From Betaproteobacteria bacterium (lineage in GTDB: Bacteria > Pseudomonadota > Gammaproteobacteria > Burkholderiales > SG8-39): a DNA stretch of 7,322 bases. This document shows, in pieces, positions 1 to 5,788 of this stretch. How positions within the stretch are numbered: position 1 is the first letter of the stretch; each line of letters starts with the position of its first letter. The notes beneath the pieces were generated by a model that was not told the origin of the DNA, did not search any database, and worked only from the letters and a program-made list of their open reading frames with translations. Position numbers and translations under genes: made by a program. Location: positions 1-7,322 of the forward strand of contig QYQC01000155.1 in NCBI GenBank assembly GCA_007280315.1, read 5' to 3'.

Positions 1-36
1 CCAGATTCCAGTGGACGCGCAGTTCAGGCCGGCGCC

Positions 37-1530
37 CTAGGAGGAGCAACTCACTGCCGGTGCCGCCGACCCCGGCGCTGCAGGTTCGGCGTAAGCCTGC
101 ATCGCCGCCTGTTCGTCGAAAGGTCGCGTCAATACCCGCATCAGGCGCTCTATTTCGCTGTAGTCACGCTGATCCGCGGCTTTACGAATAGCGCTCTCGG
201 CGAGGTGGTTGCGCAGCACATACTTTGGATTGACCTGGTCCATGCGCGCTTTGCGCGCTGCGTCCGTGCCCGCTTCCAGCGCCAGGCGCAGGCGATAGCG
301 CGCAGCCCATGCGGCAAACGCGTCGCGCTCCACCACCAAATCGCGCAGGGGCGCGTTGTCGGCGTCGGACGCCGAATCGAAGTTACCCAGGCGGCGGAAG
401 AACGTAGTGTAGTCGGCGCGGCTGTCATGCAGCAGCTTCAGCGTGTCCTGCATCAGTGCCGTATCTTCGGCGTGCCCGGAGGCGAGTCCGAATTTGGCGC
501 GCATCAGCGCTGCATAGTTTAATTCGAACTGTTCGCCGAAGGCTTCCAACGCCTCCTCGGCCTCCTCCATATTTATCAACGGCAGCAGCGACTCGGCCAG
601 GCAGTACAGGTTCCAGTGGGCAATGCGCGGCTGCATGTTGTAGGCATAGCGGCCGCCGTGGTCCGTATGGTTGCAGATGTGACCCCAGTCGAAGCCTTCG
701 ATGAAGCCGTAGGGTCCATAGTCGATGGTGATACCGAGGATGGACATGTTGTCGGTGTTCATCACGCCGTGGCAAAAGCCGACGGATTGCCATTGCGCGA
801 TCAGCCTGGCGGTGCGGCCGATCACCTCGCGCAATAGTTCCAGGAACGGTTGCGCCGCTTCGCGCAGTTGCGGGTAGTGCTGGTCGATGACGTAATCGGC
901 GAGCGTCCTGACATGATCGTGCTGGCGTCTGGATGAAAATAGTTCGAATGAGCCGAAACGCACATGGCTGGGTGCGATGCGCGTCAGCACGGCGGCAGTT
1001 TCGATGTCCTCGCGGATCACCGGCTGATCGCTGCCGACTATGCATAGCGCGCGCGTGGTGGGAATGCCCAGAGCATGCATCGCCTCGGAGGCAAGATATT
1101 CGCGGATCGATGAGCGCAGCACCGCGCGCCCGTCGCCCATGCGCGAGTACGGAGTAACGCCCGAGCCCTTGAGTTGCAGGTCCCAGCGCCCGCTGGCGCC
1201 GGTTGCTTCGCCGAGCAGAATGGTGCGGCCGTCGCCGAGTTGCGGCACGAAGCCGCCGAACTGATGCCCGGCGTAGATGGCAGCCAGAGGATCGAAACCC
1301 GGCAGCAGCCGGTTGCCGCAGAATATTTCAGCGAATTCATTGCGTCCGGCCTCAGCGCGCGCCAGGCCGATCAGATCGGCGGCGTCTGGATTGAAAGCGA
1401 CCAGATAGGGATCGGGCAGCGGCGTCGGCGACAGCCGCGTGTAGAACGCGGGCGGCAGGCGGCCGTAGCTATTGTCGAAACGCAGTTCCTCCAGCTTCGA
1501 CGCGCCGAGTTCAGCCCTTGCGGTATTCAC
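37..1530 (-). CDS. selO: SelO-family protein adenylyltransferase (YdiU/UPF0061)
   Basis: This 497-residue protein is a pseudokinase-fold enzyme of the SelO family, whose members transfer AMP from ATP to Ser/Thr/Tyr of target proteins and are linked to redox homeostasis. Visible signatures are an N-terminal LEELRFDNSYGRLP stretch (13-26), the nucleotide-loop region with LKGSG (K121), the REYLASEAM helix (143-151) holding the Glu partner of that Lys, and the catalytic GVMNTDNMS segment (D260, N261) followed ten residues later by DYGP (D270, the DFG-like metal site). It ends in VSCSS, so the C-terminal Cys495 sits where eukaryotic homologues carry selenocysteine; in E. coli SelO this Cys forms a disulfide. 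Length matches the bacterial family (about 480-500). The GTG start is chosen because AAGGAG (1538-1543) lies 7 nt upstream. That start lies inside the preceding crotonase gene (20-bp overlap), which suggests an operon with coupled translation. Nothing essential appears missing. Confidence 0.96.
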   Translation of the reverse strand: MNTARAELGASKLEELRFDNSYGRLPPAFYTRLSPTPLPDPYLVAFNPDAADLIGLARAEAGRNEFAEIFCGNRLLPGFDPLAAIYAGHQFGGFVPQLGDGRTILLGEATGASGRWDLQLKGSGVTPYSRMGDGRAVLRSSIREYLASEAMHALGIPTTRALCIVGSDQPVIREDIETAAVLTRIAPSHVRFGSFELFSSRRQHDHVRTLADYVIDQHYPQLREAAQPFLELLREVIGRTARLIAQWQSVGFCHGVMNTDNMSILGITIDYGPYGFIEGFDWGHICNHTDHGGRYAYNMQPRIAHWNLYCLAESLLPLINMEEAEEALEAFGEQFELNYAALMRAKFGLASGHAEDTALMQDTLKLLHDSRADYTTFFRRLGNFDSASDADNAPLRDLVVERDAFAAWAARYRLRLALEAGTDAARKARMDQVNPKYVLRNHLAESAIRKAADQRDYSEIERLMRVLTRPFDEQAAMQAYAEPAAPGSAAPAVSCSS

Positions 1531-2230
1531 CTATGCGCTCCTTCAGCCCGGGTTCGATCGCGGAGCGTATCAGATCGGCCAGATCTGGCGCGCGAGTATC
1601 GGCCACGGTTGCCGTGTTCAGTCTGGCAGCGGCCTCCGGCGACAGTTGCTGCGCATCGGCAACGGCGAGTTCGATCAACCCGGCCCATGCCGGCAGCGGC
1701 GCGACCTGATGCAGGAAGCCGATGCGCAGGCCTTCTTCGGCGCCGAACGTCTTGCTGGCTGCGAGCAGCGCGCGCGCTGCGTCGCCGCCGATGCGCGCGG
1801 CCAGCCGGCGCGTCCCCAGTTGCAGTCCGAATTTGAGCCCGGGCATGCGAAACGCGGCGTCTGGCGCGGCGATGCGGCTAGCGCAGGCGAGAATCAGGTC
1901 TACGCCCGCGCCGAAATTCTTTCCCTGCGCCAGTGCCATCGTGGCGAAGGGCGCGTGGTATAGCGACTGCAGCAGCATCTCGATGCGCGCAAAGCGCAGC
2001 AGCAGATCGCCTTCACTTGCGTCCTCGAAGCCGCCAAAATCGAAGCCGGCGCAGAAATTGCGGCCATTGCCTTTAAGAAGCAGCAGGCGCGTGCCGTCGA
2101 CATGCGCGGCGGCAACTGCGGCACTGAGCGCATCCACCAGAGCCGCGCCCAGAGCATTGGCTTTGTCCGGACGGTTCAGCGTCAATGTGGTGACCGTTGC
2201 CGTTTTCTCGATTAGAAGTTCGTCATTCAT
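1511..2230 (-). CDS. Enoyl-CoA hydratase/isomerase (crotonase) superfamily protein, substrate unknown
   Basis: The 239-residue product has the crotonase fold: an N-terminal VTTLTLNRPDKANAL strand/turn, the first oxyanion-hole segment FCAGFD (59-64), the second around NFGAGVDLILACASR (105-119), then FRMPGLKFGLQLGTRRL (127-143). Such proteins act on acyl-CoA thioesters in the cytoplasm. It departs from true enoyl-CoA hydratases: the first catalytic Glu (GGGCELA-type motif) is Asp111 here, and the second (FxxPE) is Gly131. Simple hydration of enoyl-CoA is therefore doubtful, and an isomerase, hydrolase or other crotonase activity is possible. I chose the ATG at 2230 because family homology begins at MNDELLIEK; an in-frame ATG at 2260 would add ten residues that do not look conserved, and neither start has a strong Shine-Dalgarno. 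The 3' end overlaps selO by 20 bp, so the two are probably one transcription unit. It differs from boxC in size and sequence and need not belong to benzoate degradation. Confidence 0.87.
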   Translation of the reverse strand: MNDELLIEKTATVTTLTLNRPDKANALGAALVDALSAAVAAAHVDGTRLLLLKGNGRNFCAGFDFGGFEDASEGDLLLRFARIEMLLQSLYHAPFATMALAQGKNFGAGVDLILACASRIAAPDAAFRMPGLKFGLQLGTRRLAARIGGDAARALLAASKTFGAEEGLRIGFLHQVAPLPAWAGLIELAVADAQQLSPEAAARLNTATVADTRAPDLADLIRSAIEPGLKERIGEYRKG

Positions 2231-2280
2231 GCTGTCTTTAGAATACCATTCCCCGAACATTCAACCGACGGAGTTTAGCT
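2231..2280. promoter_or_regulatory. Short divergent intergenic region between the crotonase and TRIC genes
   Basis: These 50 bp separate two divergent genes, so start signals for both directions should lie here or just inside the coding ends. A TAGAAT (2239-2244, plus strand) resembles a -10 box at 5 of 6 positions, but no convincing -35 sits at the right distance. On the minus strand TTGAAT (2258-2263) and TATTCT (2240-2245) are only 12 bp apart, too close for a standard sigma-70 promoter. The plus-strand gene has GGAG at 2270-2273, 7 nt before its ATG. No operator-like palindrome is seen. Promoter placement is a guess. Confidence 0.35.
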
Positions 2281-2892
2281 ATGGGCGAACTGGTCTACGT
2301 AGTGGGCATGAGCGCAGTCGCGGTGAGCGCGATTACCGGAGTGCTGGAGGCGGGACGCAAACCCATAGACCTGTTCGGCGTGGTGCTGGTGGCGCTGACT
2401 TCCGCCCTCGGTGGTGGCACCATGCGCGACCTCCTGCTCGGGCGGCAGGTATTCTGGGTGGCCGATCAGACCTACCTGGTTGCAGCGATTGCCGCCGGCG
2501 TAGCAACCTTCGTGCTGGTGCGCCTGGCGCGACTGCCGGCCAATTTGTTCATGGTGCCGGACGCTTTAGGGCTGGCTTTGTTTACCATTATCGGCACCCA
2601 GGCCGGATTGACCTATGGCGCACCGTGGATTGTGGCAAGCCTGCTTGGCGTTGTAACCGGTGTGTTCGGCGGCGTGTTGCGCGACATCCTGTGCAACGAG
2701 GTGCCGCTGGTATTTGCCGGCGAGTTATACGCGACCGCGTCCTGGGCCGGCGCGGTTGCGTTTATTTCACTGCTGCATGCCGGCGTTGCCGGCTCGATCG
2801 CGAGCTTGATTGCCATGGCGGCAATATTTTCTCTCAGGTTGGCTGCCATTTACTGGCATCTCACGCTTCCCAGTTTTTCGGCAAAGGCCTGA
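2281..2892 (+). CDS. TRIC-type cation channel family protein (UPF0126)
   Basis: This 203-residue, very hydrophobic integral membrane protein belongs to the UPF0126/TRIC family. Prokaryotic members form trimeric, K+-permeable channels of seven helices, built as two three-helix repeats plus a last helix. Both repeats are visible: the first carries GGGTMRD (44-50) after a KPIDLFGVVLVALTSAL helix, and the second carries GGVLRD (130-135) after DALGLALFTIIGTQAG. These Gly-rich kinks line the pore in solved family structures. The last helix is near 173-192, and the polar tail is short. Length is normal for the family (about 200). The ATG is supported by GGAG at 2270-2273. It is the only plus-strand gene, divergent from the crotonase-selO pair and convergent with boxA (11-bp gap), so it is probably monocistronic. 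The family assignment is firm; ion selectivity and physiological role here are inferred only from homologues. Confidence 0.93.
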   Translation: MGELVYVVGMSAVAVSAITGVLEAGRKPIDLFGVVLVALTSALGGGTMRDLLLGRQVFWVADQTYLVAAIAAGVATFVLVRLARLPANLFMVPDALGLALFTIIGTQAGLTYGAPWIVASLLGVVTGVFGGVLRDILCNEVPLVFAGELYATASWAGAVAFISLLHAGVAGSIASLIAMAAIFSLRLAAIYWHLTLPSFSAKA

Positions 2893-2903
2893 GTTCGTGC
2901 GGC

Positions 2904-4118
2904 TCAATACGTTTCCACGTGGTAGCGGTTCGCCGCTTTGAGCTCCGGCAGTACACGCGACCAGTCCATACCGTGTTCGCGGCAGACGTCGGCGAATGCT
3001 TCGTCCACGCCGGTTTCCATCGCCTTGATTCCGCAGATGTAGAAGTAGCAGTTTTCGTCCTTGAGCAGGCGCGCGAGTGCGTCGCCGCGCGCGCGAATCA
3101 AGTCCTGCACGTATTGTTTCGGTTTGCCCGGCTGCCGCGAATAAGCCAGATTGACATCGATCAACTCTTTCGGCAGCTTCATCAGCGGACCGCAGTAGGG
3201 CAGTTCCTCCGGCGTGCGCGCGCCGAAAAACAGCCACAACTCGCCGCCTTCCTTCAGTCCAAGGCGGCGCCTGCGGCGTTCGGTCATGGCGCGCATCGGC
3301 GCGGAGCCGGTGCCGGTGCAGATCATGACTATGCTTGATCCCGGGTGATTGGGCATGAGGAAGCTCGCGCCGTAGGGACCGACGACGCTGACTTTGTCGC
3401 CTTTGTTGAGGTCGCACATGTAGTTGGAAGCGATTCCGCGCGTCGGCTTGCCCTCGTGGTCGGAAGTGACGCGCTTCACCGTGAGCGCAACATTGTTGTA
3501 TCCGGGACGCTCTCCGTCACGCGGACTGGCAACAGAGTAGAGCCGGATGTGGTGTGGCCTGCCGGCCGTATCGGTGCCCGGCGGAATCACGCCCAGCGAC
3601 TGGCCTTCGAGAACCGGAAACGCGGTGGCGCCGAAGTCGAGCACGATGTGGTGCGTTTCGTTGGAGCTGTCCTGGGCGGTCAATCGAAAATTGCCTGCCA
3701 CGGTCGCAACCGCCGGCCGCGCCAGGGTATACAGGTTGAGATAGGGGTGCGCCGCAGACCACGGCGGGGCGGCCGGACCGCCCTGGCCCTGGGTGGCGAT
3801 ATCGGTGATGCGCCGTACTTCTTCCGGCAGCTCGCCTTCGCCCGCGATCTCGGGTGTAGTGTCCGGCGGCAGAACGTCCCAGGAGAACTGCGCTTCGAGG
3901 CTGAACGGCTGCGCCACCTGGCGCCAGTTGTCGATGGCGCCGGTGGGACAGGGCGAGATACAGTCGTTGCAGAAATTGCATAGTTCGAACTTGACCACGT
4001 AGTTGCGGCCGTCGTGTGTAACCGCATCGATCGGACAGCTCTCTTCGCAGGTATTGCAGCGTATGCATATCTCCGGATCGATGAGGTGCTGGCGCTTGAG
4101 TTCGGCCGGAGCGTTCAT
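2904..4118 (-). CDS. boxA: Benzoyl-CoA 2,3-epoxidase reductase component BoxA
   Basis: BoxA takes electrons from NADPH through FAD and two [4Fe-4S] clusters and passes them to the diiron epoxidase BoxB in aerobic benzoyl-CoA breakdown. The 404-residue protein starts with a bacterial-type ferredoxin domain having two complete CxxCxxCxxxCP motifs (C18/C21/C24/C28 and C47/C50/C53/C57). An acidic, Gly/Pro-rich linker (about 80-120) follows, then a ferredoxin-NADP reductase module with the FAD motif RLYS (192-195), the pyridine-nucleotide motif GTGSAPMRAM (269-278), an ICGIKAMETGV segment (361-371) and an aromatic C-terminus ending in VETY. All expected cofactor residues are present. The start is the ATG at 4116-4118, preceded at 6-nt spacing by GAGGTG (4125-4130); a GTG three codons upstream is part of that Shine-Dalgarno and is unlikely to be used. 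It lies downstream of boxC and boxB in the same direction but is split from boxB by 233 bp containing repeats. Its first 15 codons are duplicated upstream. Confidence 0.96.
   Translation of the reverse strand: MNAPAELKRQHLIDPEICIRCNTCEESCPIDAVTHDGRNYVVKFELCNFCNDCISPCPTGAIDNWRQVAQPFSLEAQFSWDVLPPDTTPEIAGEGELPEEVRRITDIATQGQGGPAAPPWSAAHPYLNLYTLARPAVATVAGNFRLTAQDSSNETHHIVLDFGATAFPVLEGQSLGVIPPGTDTAGRPHHIRLYSVASPRDGERPGYNNVALTVKRVTSDHEGKPTRGIASNYMCDLNKGDKVSVVGPYGASFLMPNHPGSSIVMICTGTGSAPMRAMTERRRRRLGLKEGGELWLFFGARTPEELPYCGPLMKLPKELIDVNLAYSRQPGKPKQYVQDLIRARGDALARLLKDENCYFYICGIKAMETGVDEAFADVCREHGMDWSRVLPELKAANRYHVETY
4074..4118 (-). repeat. Direct repeat copy 1: the first 15 codons of boxA
   Basis: This 45-bp segment matches 4184-4228 at 43 of 45 positions, in the same orientation with a 110-bp offset. 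It begins at the boxA ATG and ends after codon 15 (Pro). The two differences (4107 versus 4217, and 4110 versus 4220) fall in third positions of the Pro4 and Ala3 codons and are silent. Confidence 0.95.
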
Positions 4119-4132
4119 CTCGAGCACCTCAT
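4081..4132 (-). promoter_or_regulatory. Predicted hairpin sequestering the boxA Shine-Dalgarno and start codon
   Basis: On the transcript the segment AUGAGGUGCU (4132 down to 4123), which contains the boxA GAGGUG ribosome-binding site, is perfectly complementary over 10 nt to AGCACCUCAU (4090 down to 4081) within codons 10-13 of boxA. Pairing would place the AUG in a 32-nt loop and hide the ribosome-binding site. The same AGCACCUCAU occurs again at 4200 down to 4191 in the duplicated copy, so an alternative upstream pairing enclosing the GC hairpin is also possible. The complementarity is read directly from the sequence; folding in vivo and any regulatory effect are inferred. Part of the match follows from CACCUC being Shine-Dalgarno-complementary. 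Confidence 0.45.
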
Positions 4133-4228
4133 TTCTGTCATGGGGGATTTAAAAGGGGGCGTGCCCCCTTTTTCGTCCTCCGACGGATCGATGAGGTGCT
4201 GGCGCTTGAGTTCGGCTGGGGCGTTCAT
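4115..4228 (-). CDS. Possible 37-codon leader ORF, a duplicated boxA start fused to spacer sequence
   Basis: An ATG at 4226-4228 opens a frame of 37 codons. The first 15 encode MNAPAELKRQHLIDP, identical to the BoxA N-terminus; the other 22 read through the GC hairpin (SEDEKGGTPPFKSP, then MTEMRCSR). The TGA stop (4115-4117) overlaps the boxA ATG (4116-4118) as ATGA, the classic arrangement for translational coupling. No cofactor cysteine cluster is included, so the peptide itself should have no BoxA function. No clear Shine-Dalgarno precedes its ATG (TTAGATACGA lies upstream), which argues for weak or no translation. It may be a leader peptide or only a relic of a partial duplication whose frame stayed open by chance. 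Confidence 0.3.
   Translation of the reverse strand: MNAPAELKRQHLIDPSEDEKGGTPPFKSPMTEMRCSR
4151..4172. terminator. GC-rich terminator-like hairpin upstream of boxA
   Basis: A perfect inverted repeat, AAAAGGGGGC and GCCCCCTTTT with two bases between, gives a very stable stem with a tetraloop in practice. Read on the plus strand the stem is followed by one further T (five T in total). Read in the direction of boxA it ends in TTTT and then AAATCC. Both strands therefore resemble a Rho-independent terminator, although the T run is largely part of the stem. It sits 33 bp before the boxA start and inside the small ORF, so on the box transcript it could attenuate boxA, mark an RNA processing site, or be a neutral repeat. 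Confidence 0.5.
4184..4228 (-). repeat. Direct repeat copy 2: extra boxA start without its own ribosome-binding site
   Basis: This is the upstream partner of the 45-bp direct repeat. Homology starts exactly at the ATG and stops after codon 15; the GAGGTG Shine-Dalgarno and CTCGAG that precede the real boxA start are absent. The copy is thus a fragment of boxA coding sequence rather than a tandem copy of the whole 110-bp unit. It carries a second AGCACCTCAT (4191-4200 on the minus strand) able to pair with the boxA ribosome-binding site. Confidence 0.95.
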
Positions 4229-4254
4229 TCGTATCTAAGGCAATCCCAAACAAT

Positions 4255-4335
4255 TGTCATTCCGAGGCCTTGGGCCGAGGAATCTGCTTGTTGATGCAAG
4301 CGAGAAGCAGATTCCTCGCGTTGCTCGGAATGACA
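4255..4335. repeat. 81-bp imperfect palindromic element between boxB and boxA
   Basis: The outer arms TGTCATTCCGAG (4255-4266) and CTCGGAATGACA (4324-4335) are perfect 12-bp inverted repeats. An inner pair, CGAGGAATCTGCTT (4276-4289) and AAGCAGATTCCTCG (4305-4318), is a perfect 14-bp inverted repeat around a 15-nt loop (4290-4304). Unpaired spacers of 9 and 5 bp separate the two stems. The core (TCATTCCGAG...GAGGAATCTGC and its complement) resembles a dispersed intergenic palindrome I know from many bacterial genomes, of REP or MITE-like character; that recognition is from memory. It begins 16 bp after the boxB stop. There is no T run after it, so it is more likely an mRNA-stabilising or processing hairpin than a terminator. 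It encodes nothing. Confidence 0.85.
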
Positions 4336-4351
4336 GAACCGCGATTAGTCA

Positions 4352-5776
4352 TTAATTGAATCGTACGTACTCGAACTCCGCCGGCTGGTTGTTGATGCCG
4401 CGGGCGGGCGGTGCGATCCAGTTGGCGAACTTGCCGTGCTCGGCCACGCGGCCCATGAGCGAGCAAACGTAGGCGCGATCTTCTGCTGATGGCAGCCAGG
4501 CGGCGTGCTGACGCGTCCATTCGGCTTCGCTCAGTATTTTTCCATCGGGGCTGATGTGGTGCTCGGTGAACAGCCCGATGCGACGGTGAAATCCTTTGTG
4601 CGGCAGGGTGAAGCGGAACGCGATGCCGGCTTTCTCCGGAATCCGGTTCCAGCGGTTGATCCCGGACTGCACGTCGGCGACCCAGTCGTCGCGCAGGCGC
4701 TCGTTGAGCGCGGTCAGCGCGGGGGCATGTTTGGTCACTATCTGGCCGCCTACGACTTCCATGTAGGGATACTCGGAGCCATGCAGCCTGTGGTCGTCGG
4801 CGAGCTTGGTTTCCTCGAACCGGCCTTTCAGCCCGTTGGCGTAGAACGACGCCGCATTGGAGGAAATTTCGGAACCGTATAGGTCGCTGGTGACGCTGTA
4901 GTGGAAGTTCAGGTACCTCTGCAGCGTGGGCAGGTCGATCACTCCGAGGGCGCGCAACTTGGCTGCGTCTTCGGTCCTGTGCTCGATCATCGCGTCGCAG
5001 GTGCGCTGGATGATGCGGGCGATGCCGGATTCGCCGACGAACATGTGGTGTGCCTCCTCGGTCAGCATGAAGCGGCAGGTGCGCGACAGCGGATCGAAAC
5101 CGGATTCGGCCAGGGCGGCGAGCTGGAATTTTCCGTCGCGATCGGTGATGAAGGTGAACATGAAGAACGACAGCCAGTCCGGCGTCTTTTCGTTGAACGC
5201 GGTGAGGATGCGCGGATTGTCCGGATCGCCCGAGCGGCGCGCGAGCAGCGCTTCGCCTTCCTCGCGCCCGTCGCGGCCGAAGTGTGCGTGCAGCAGATAG
5301 ACCATGGCCCACAGGTGGCGGCCTTCCTCGACGTTGACCTGGAACAGGTTGCGCAGATCGTAGAGCGAAGGGCAGGTGAGCCCGAGATGGCGCTGCTGCT
5401 CCACCGACGCCGGCTCGGTGTCACCCTGGGTGACGATAATGCGGCGCAGGGTCGAGCGGTATTCGCCCGGCACTTCCTGCCACGCCGGCCCGCCCATATG
5501 CTCGCCGAAATTGATCTTGCGCTCGGACTCGGCCGGCGCGAGAAAAATGCCCCAGCGGTAGTCCCGCATTTTGACGTAGTCGAAATGCGCCCAGCCTTTG
5601 GGCTCGACGCTGACGGCAGTGCGCAGATACACGTCGATGTTGCTCGACTCGTCCGGCCCCATTTCCGACCACCAGTTGAGGAAACCGGGCTGCCAGTGCT
5701 CCAGCGCGCGCTGCAGTGTCTTGTTGCCCGAAAGATCGACGTTGTTGGGTATTTTTTCGCTATAGTTGATCGACAT
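4352..5776 (-). CDS. boxB: Benzoyl-CoA 2,3-epoxidase, oxygenase component BoxB
   Basis: BoxB is the cytoplasmic diiron enzyme that uses O2 and electrons from BoxA to convert benzoyl-CoA to 2,3-epoxybenzoyl-CoA. The 474-residue length fits the family. The carboxylate/histidine diiron ligands can be placed: E121 (DTEPASVEQQ), E151 and H154 (VNVEEGRHLW), D212 (FITDRDG), E241 and H244 (LTEEAHHMF). Each is one residue later than the ligands I recall for the Azoarcus evansii enzyme. The N-terminus MSINYSEKIPNNVDL and the C-terminal GINNQPAEFEYVRFN are typical. The ATG is backed by AGGAG (5784-5788) with 7-nt spacing, and this ribosome-binding site overlaps the boxC stop. The 10-bp gap to boxC means co-transcription. 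Downstream, the palindromic element and the duplicated boxA start intervene before boxA. No truncation or lost ligand is seen. Confidence 0.97.
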   Translation of the reverse strand: MSINYSEKIPNNVDLSGNKTLQRALEHWQPGFLNWWSEMGPDESSNIDVYLRTAVSVEPKGWAHFDYVKMRDYRWGIFLAPAESERKINFGEHMGGPAWQEVPGEYRSTLRRIIVTQGDTEPASVEQQRHLGLTCPSLYDLRNLFQVNVEEGRHLWAMVYLLHAHFGRDGREEGEALLARRSGDPDNPRILTAFNEKTPDWLSFFMFTFITDRDGKFQLAALAESGFDPLSRTCRFMLTEEAHHMFVGESGIARIIQRTCDAMIEHRTEDAAKLRALGVIDLPTLQRYLNFHYSVTSDLYGSEISSNAASFYANGLKGRFEETKLADDHRLHGSEYPYMEVVGGQIVTKHAPALTALNERLRDDWVADVQSGINRWNRIPEKAGIAFRFTLPHKGFHRRIGLFTEHHISPDGKILSEAEWTRQHAAWLPSAEDRAYVCSLMGRVAEHGKFANWIAPPARGINNQPAEFEYVRFN

Positions 5777-5783
5777 TGTTGCT

Positions 5784-5788
5784 CTCCT
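5784..5788 (-). promoter_or_regulatory. boxB ribosome-binding site overlapping the boxC stop
   Basis: AGGAG on the minus strand lies 7 nt before the boxB ATG and shares bases with the TAG stop of boxC (5787-5789). Ribosomes finishing boxC therefore end on the boxB site, which fits coupled expression of the two. Confidence 0.8.

Noticed and set aside
2..40. Possible C-terminal tail of a plus-strand gene (QIPVDAQFRPAP and a TAG stop at 38-40) converging on selO within CTAG
   Set aside because: Only 12 codons are visible, which is too little to assign. It is plausible as the end of a neighbouring gene but cannot be supported without sequence to the left.
1722..3338. Long plus-strand open frame of 538 codons antisense to the crotonase gene and overlapping the TRIC gene
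   Set aside because: The product is Arg/Ser/Ala-rich with no recognisable domain and covers two well-supported genes in other frames. It is a by-product of GC-rich codon use.
4119..4127. Alternative GTG start of boxA three codons upstream (adds M-L-E)
   Set aside because: The GTG is part of the GAGGTG Shine-Dalgarno for the ATG at 4118, and the duplicated copy also begins its homology exactly at that ATG.
4074..4335. Reading the repeats between boxB and boxA as a CRISPR array or insertion sequence
   Set aside because: There are only two direct copies, one of which is gene coding sequence. There are no regular spacers, no transposase and no clear terminal repeats with target duplication.
4257..5312. 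Minus-strand open frame of 351 codons in another frame of boxB
   Set aside because: It is an Arg-rich shadow of boxB running on into the palindromic element; no family features.
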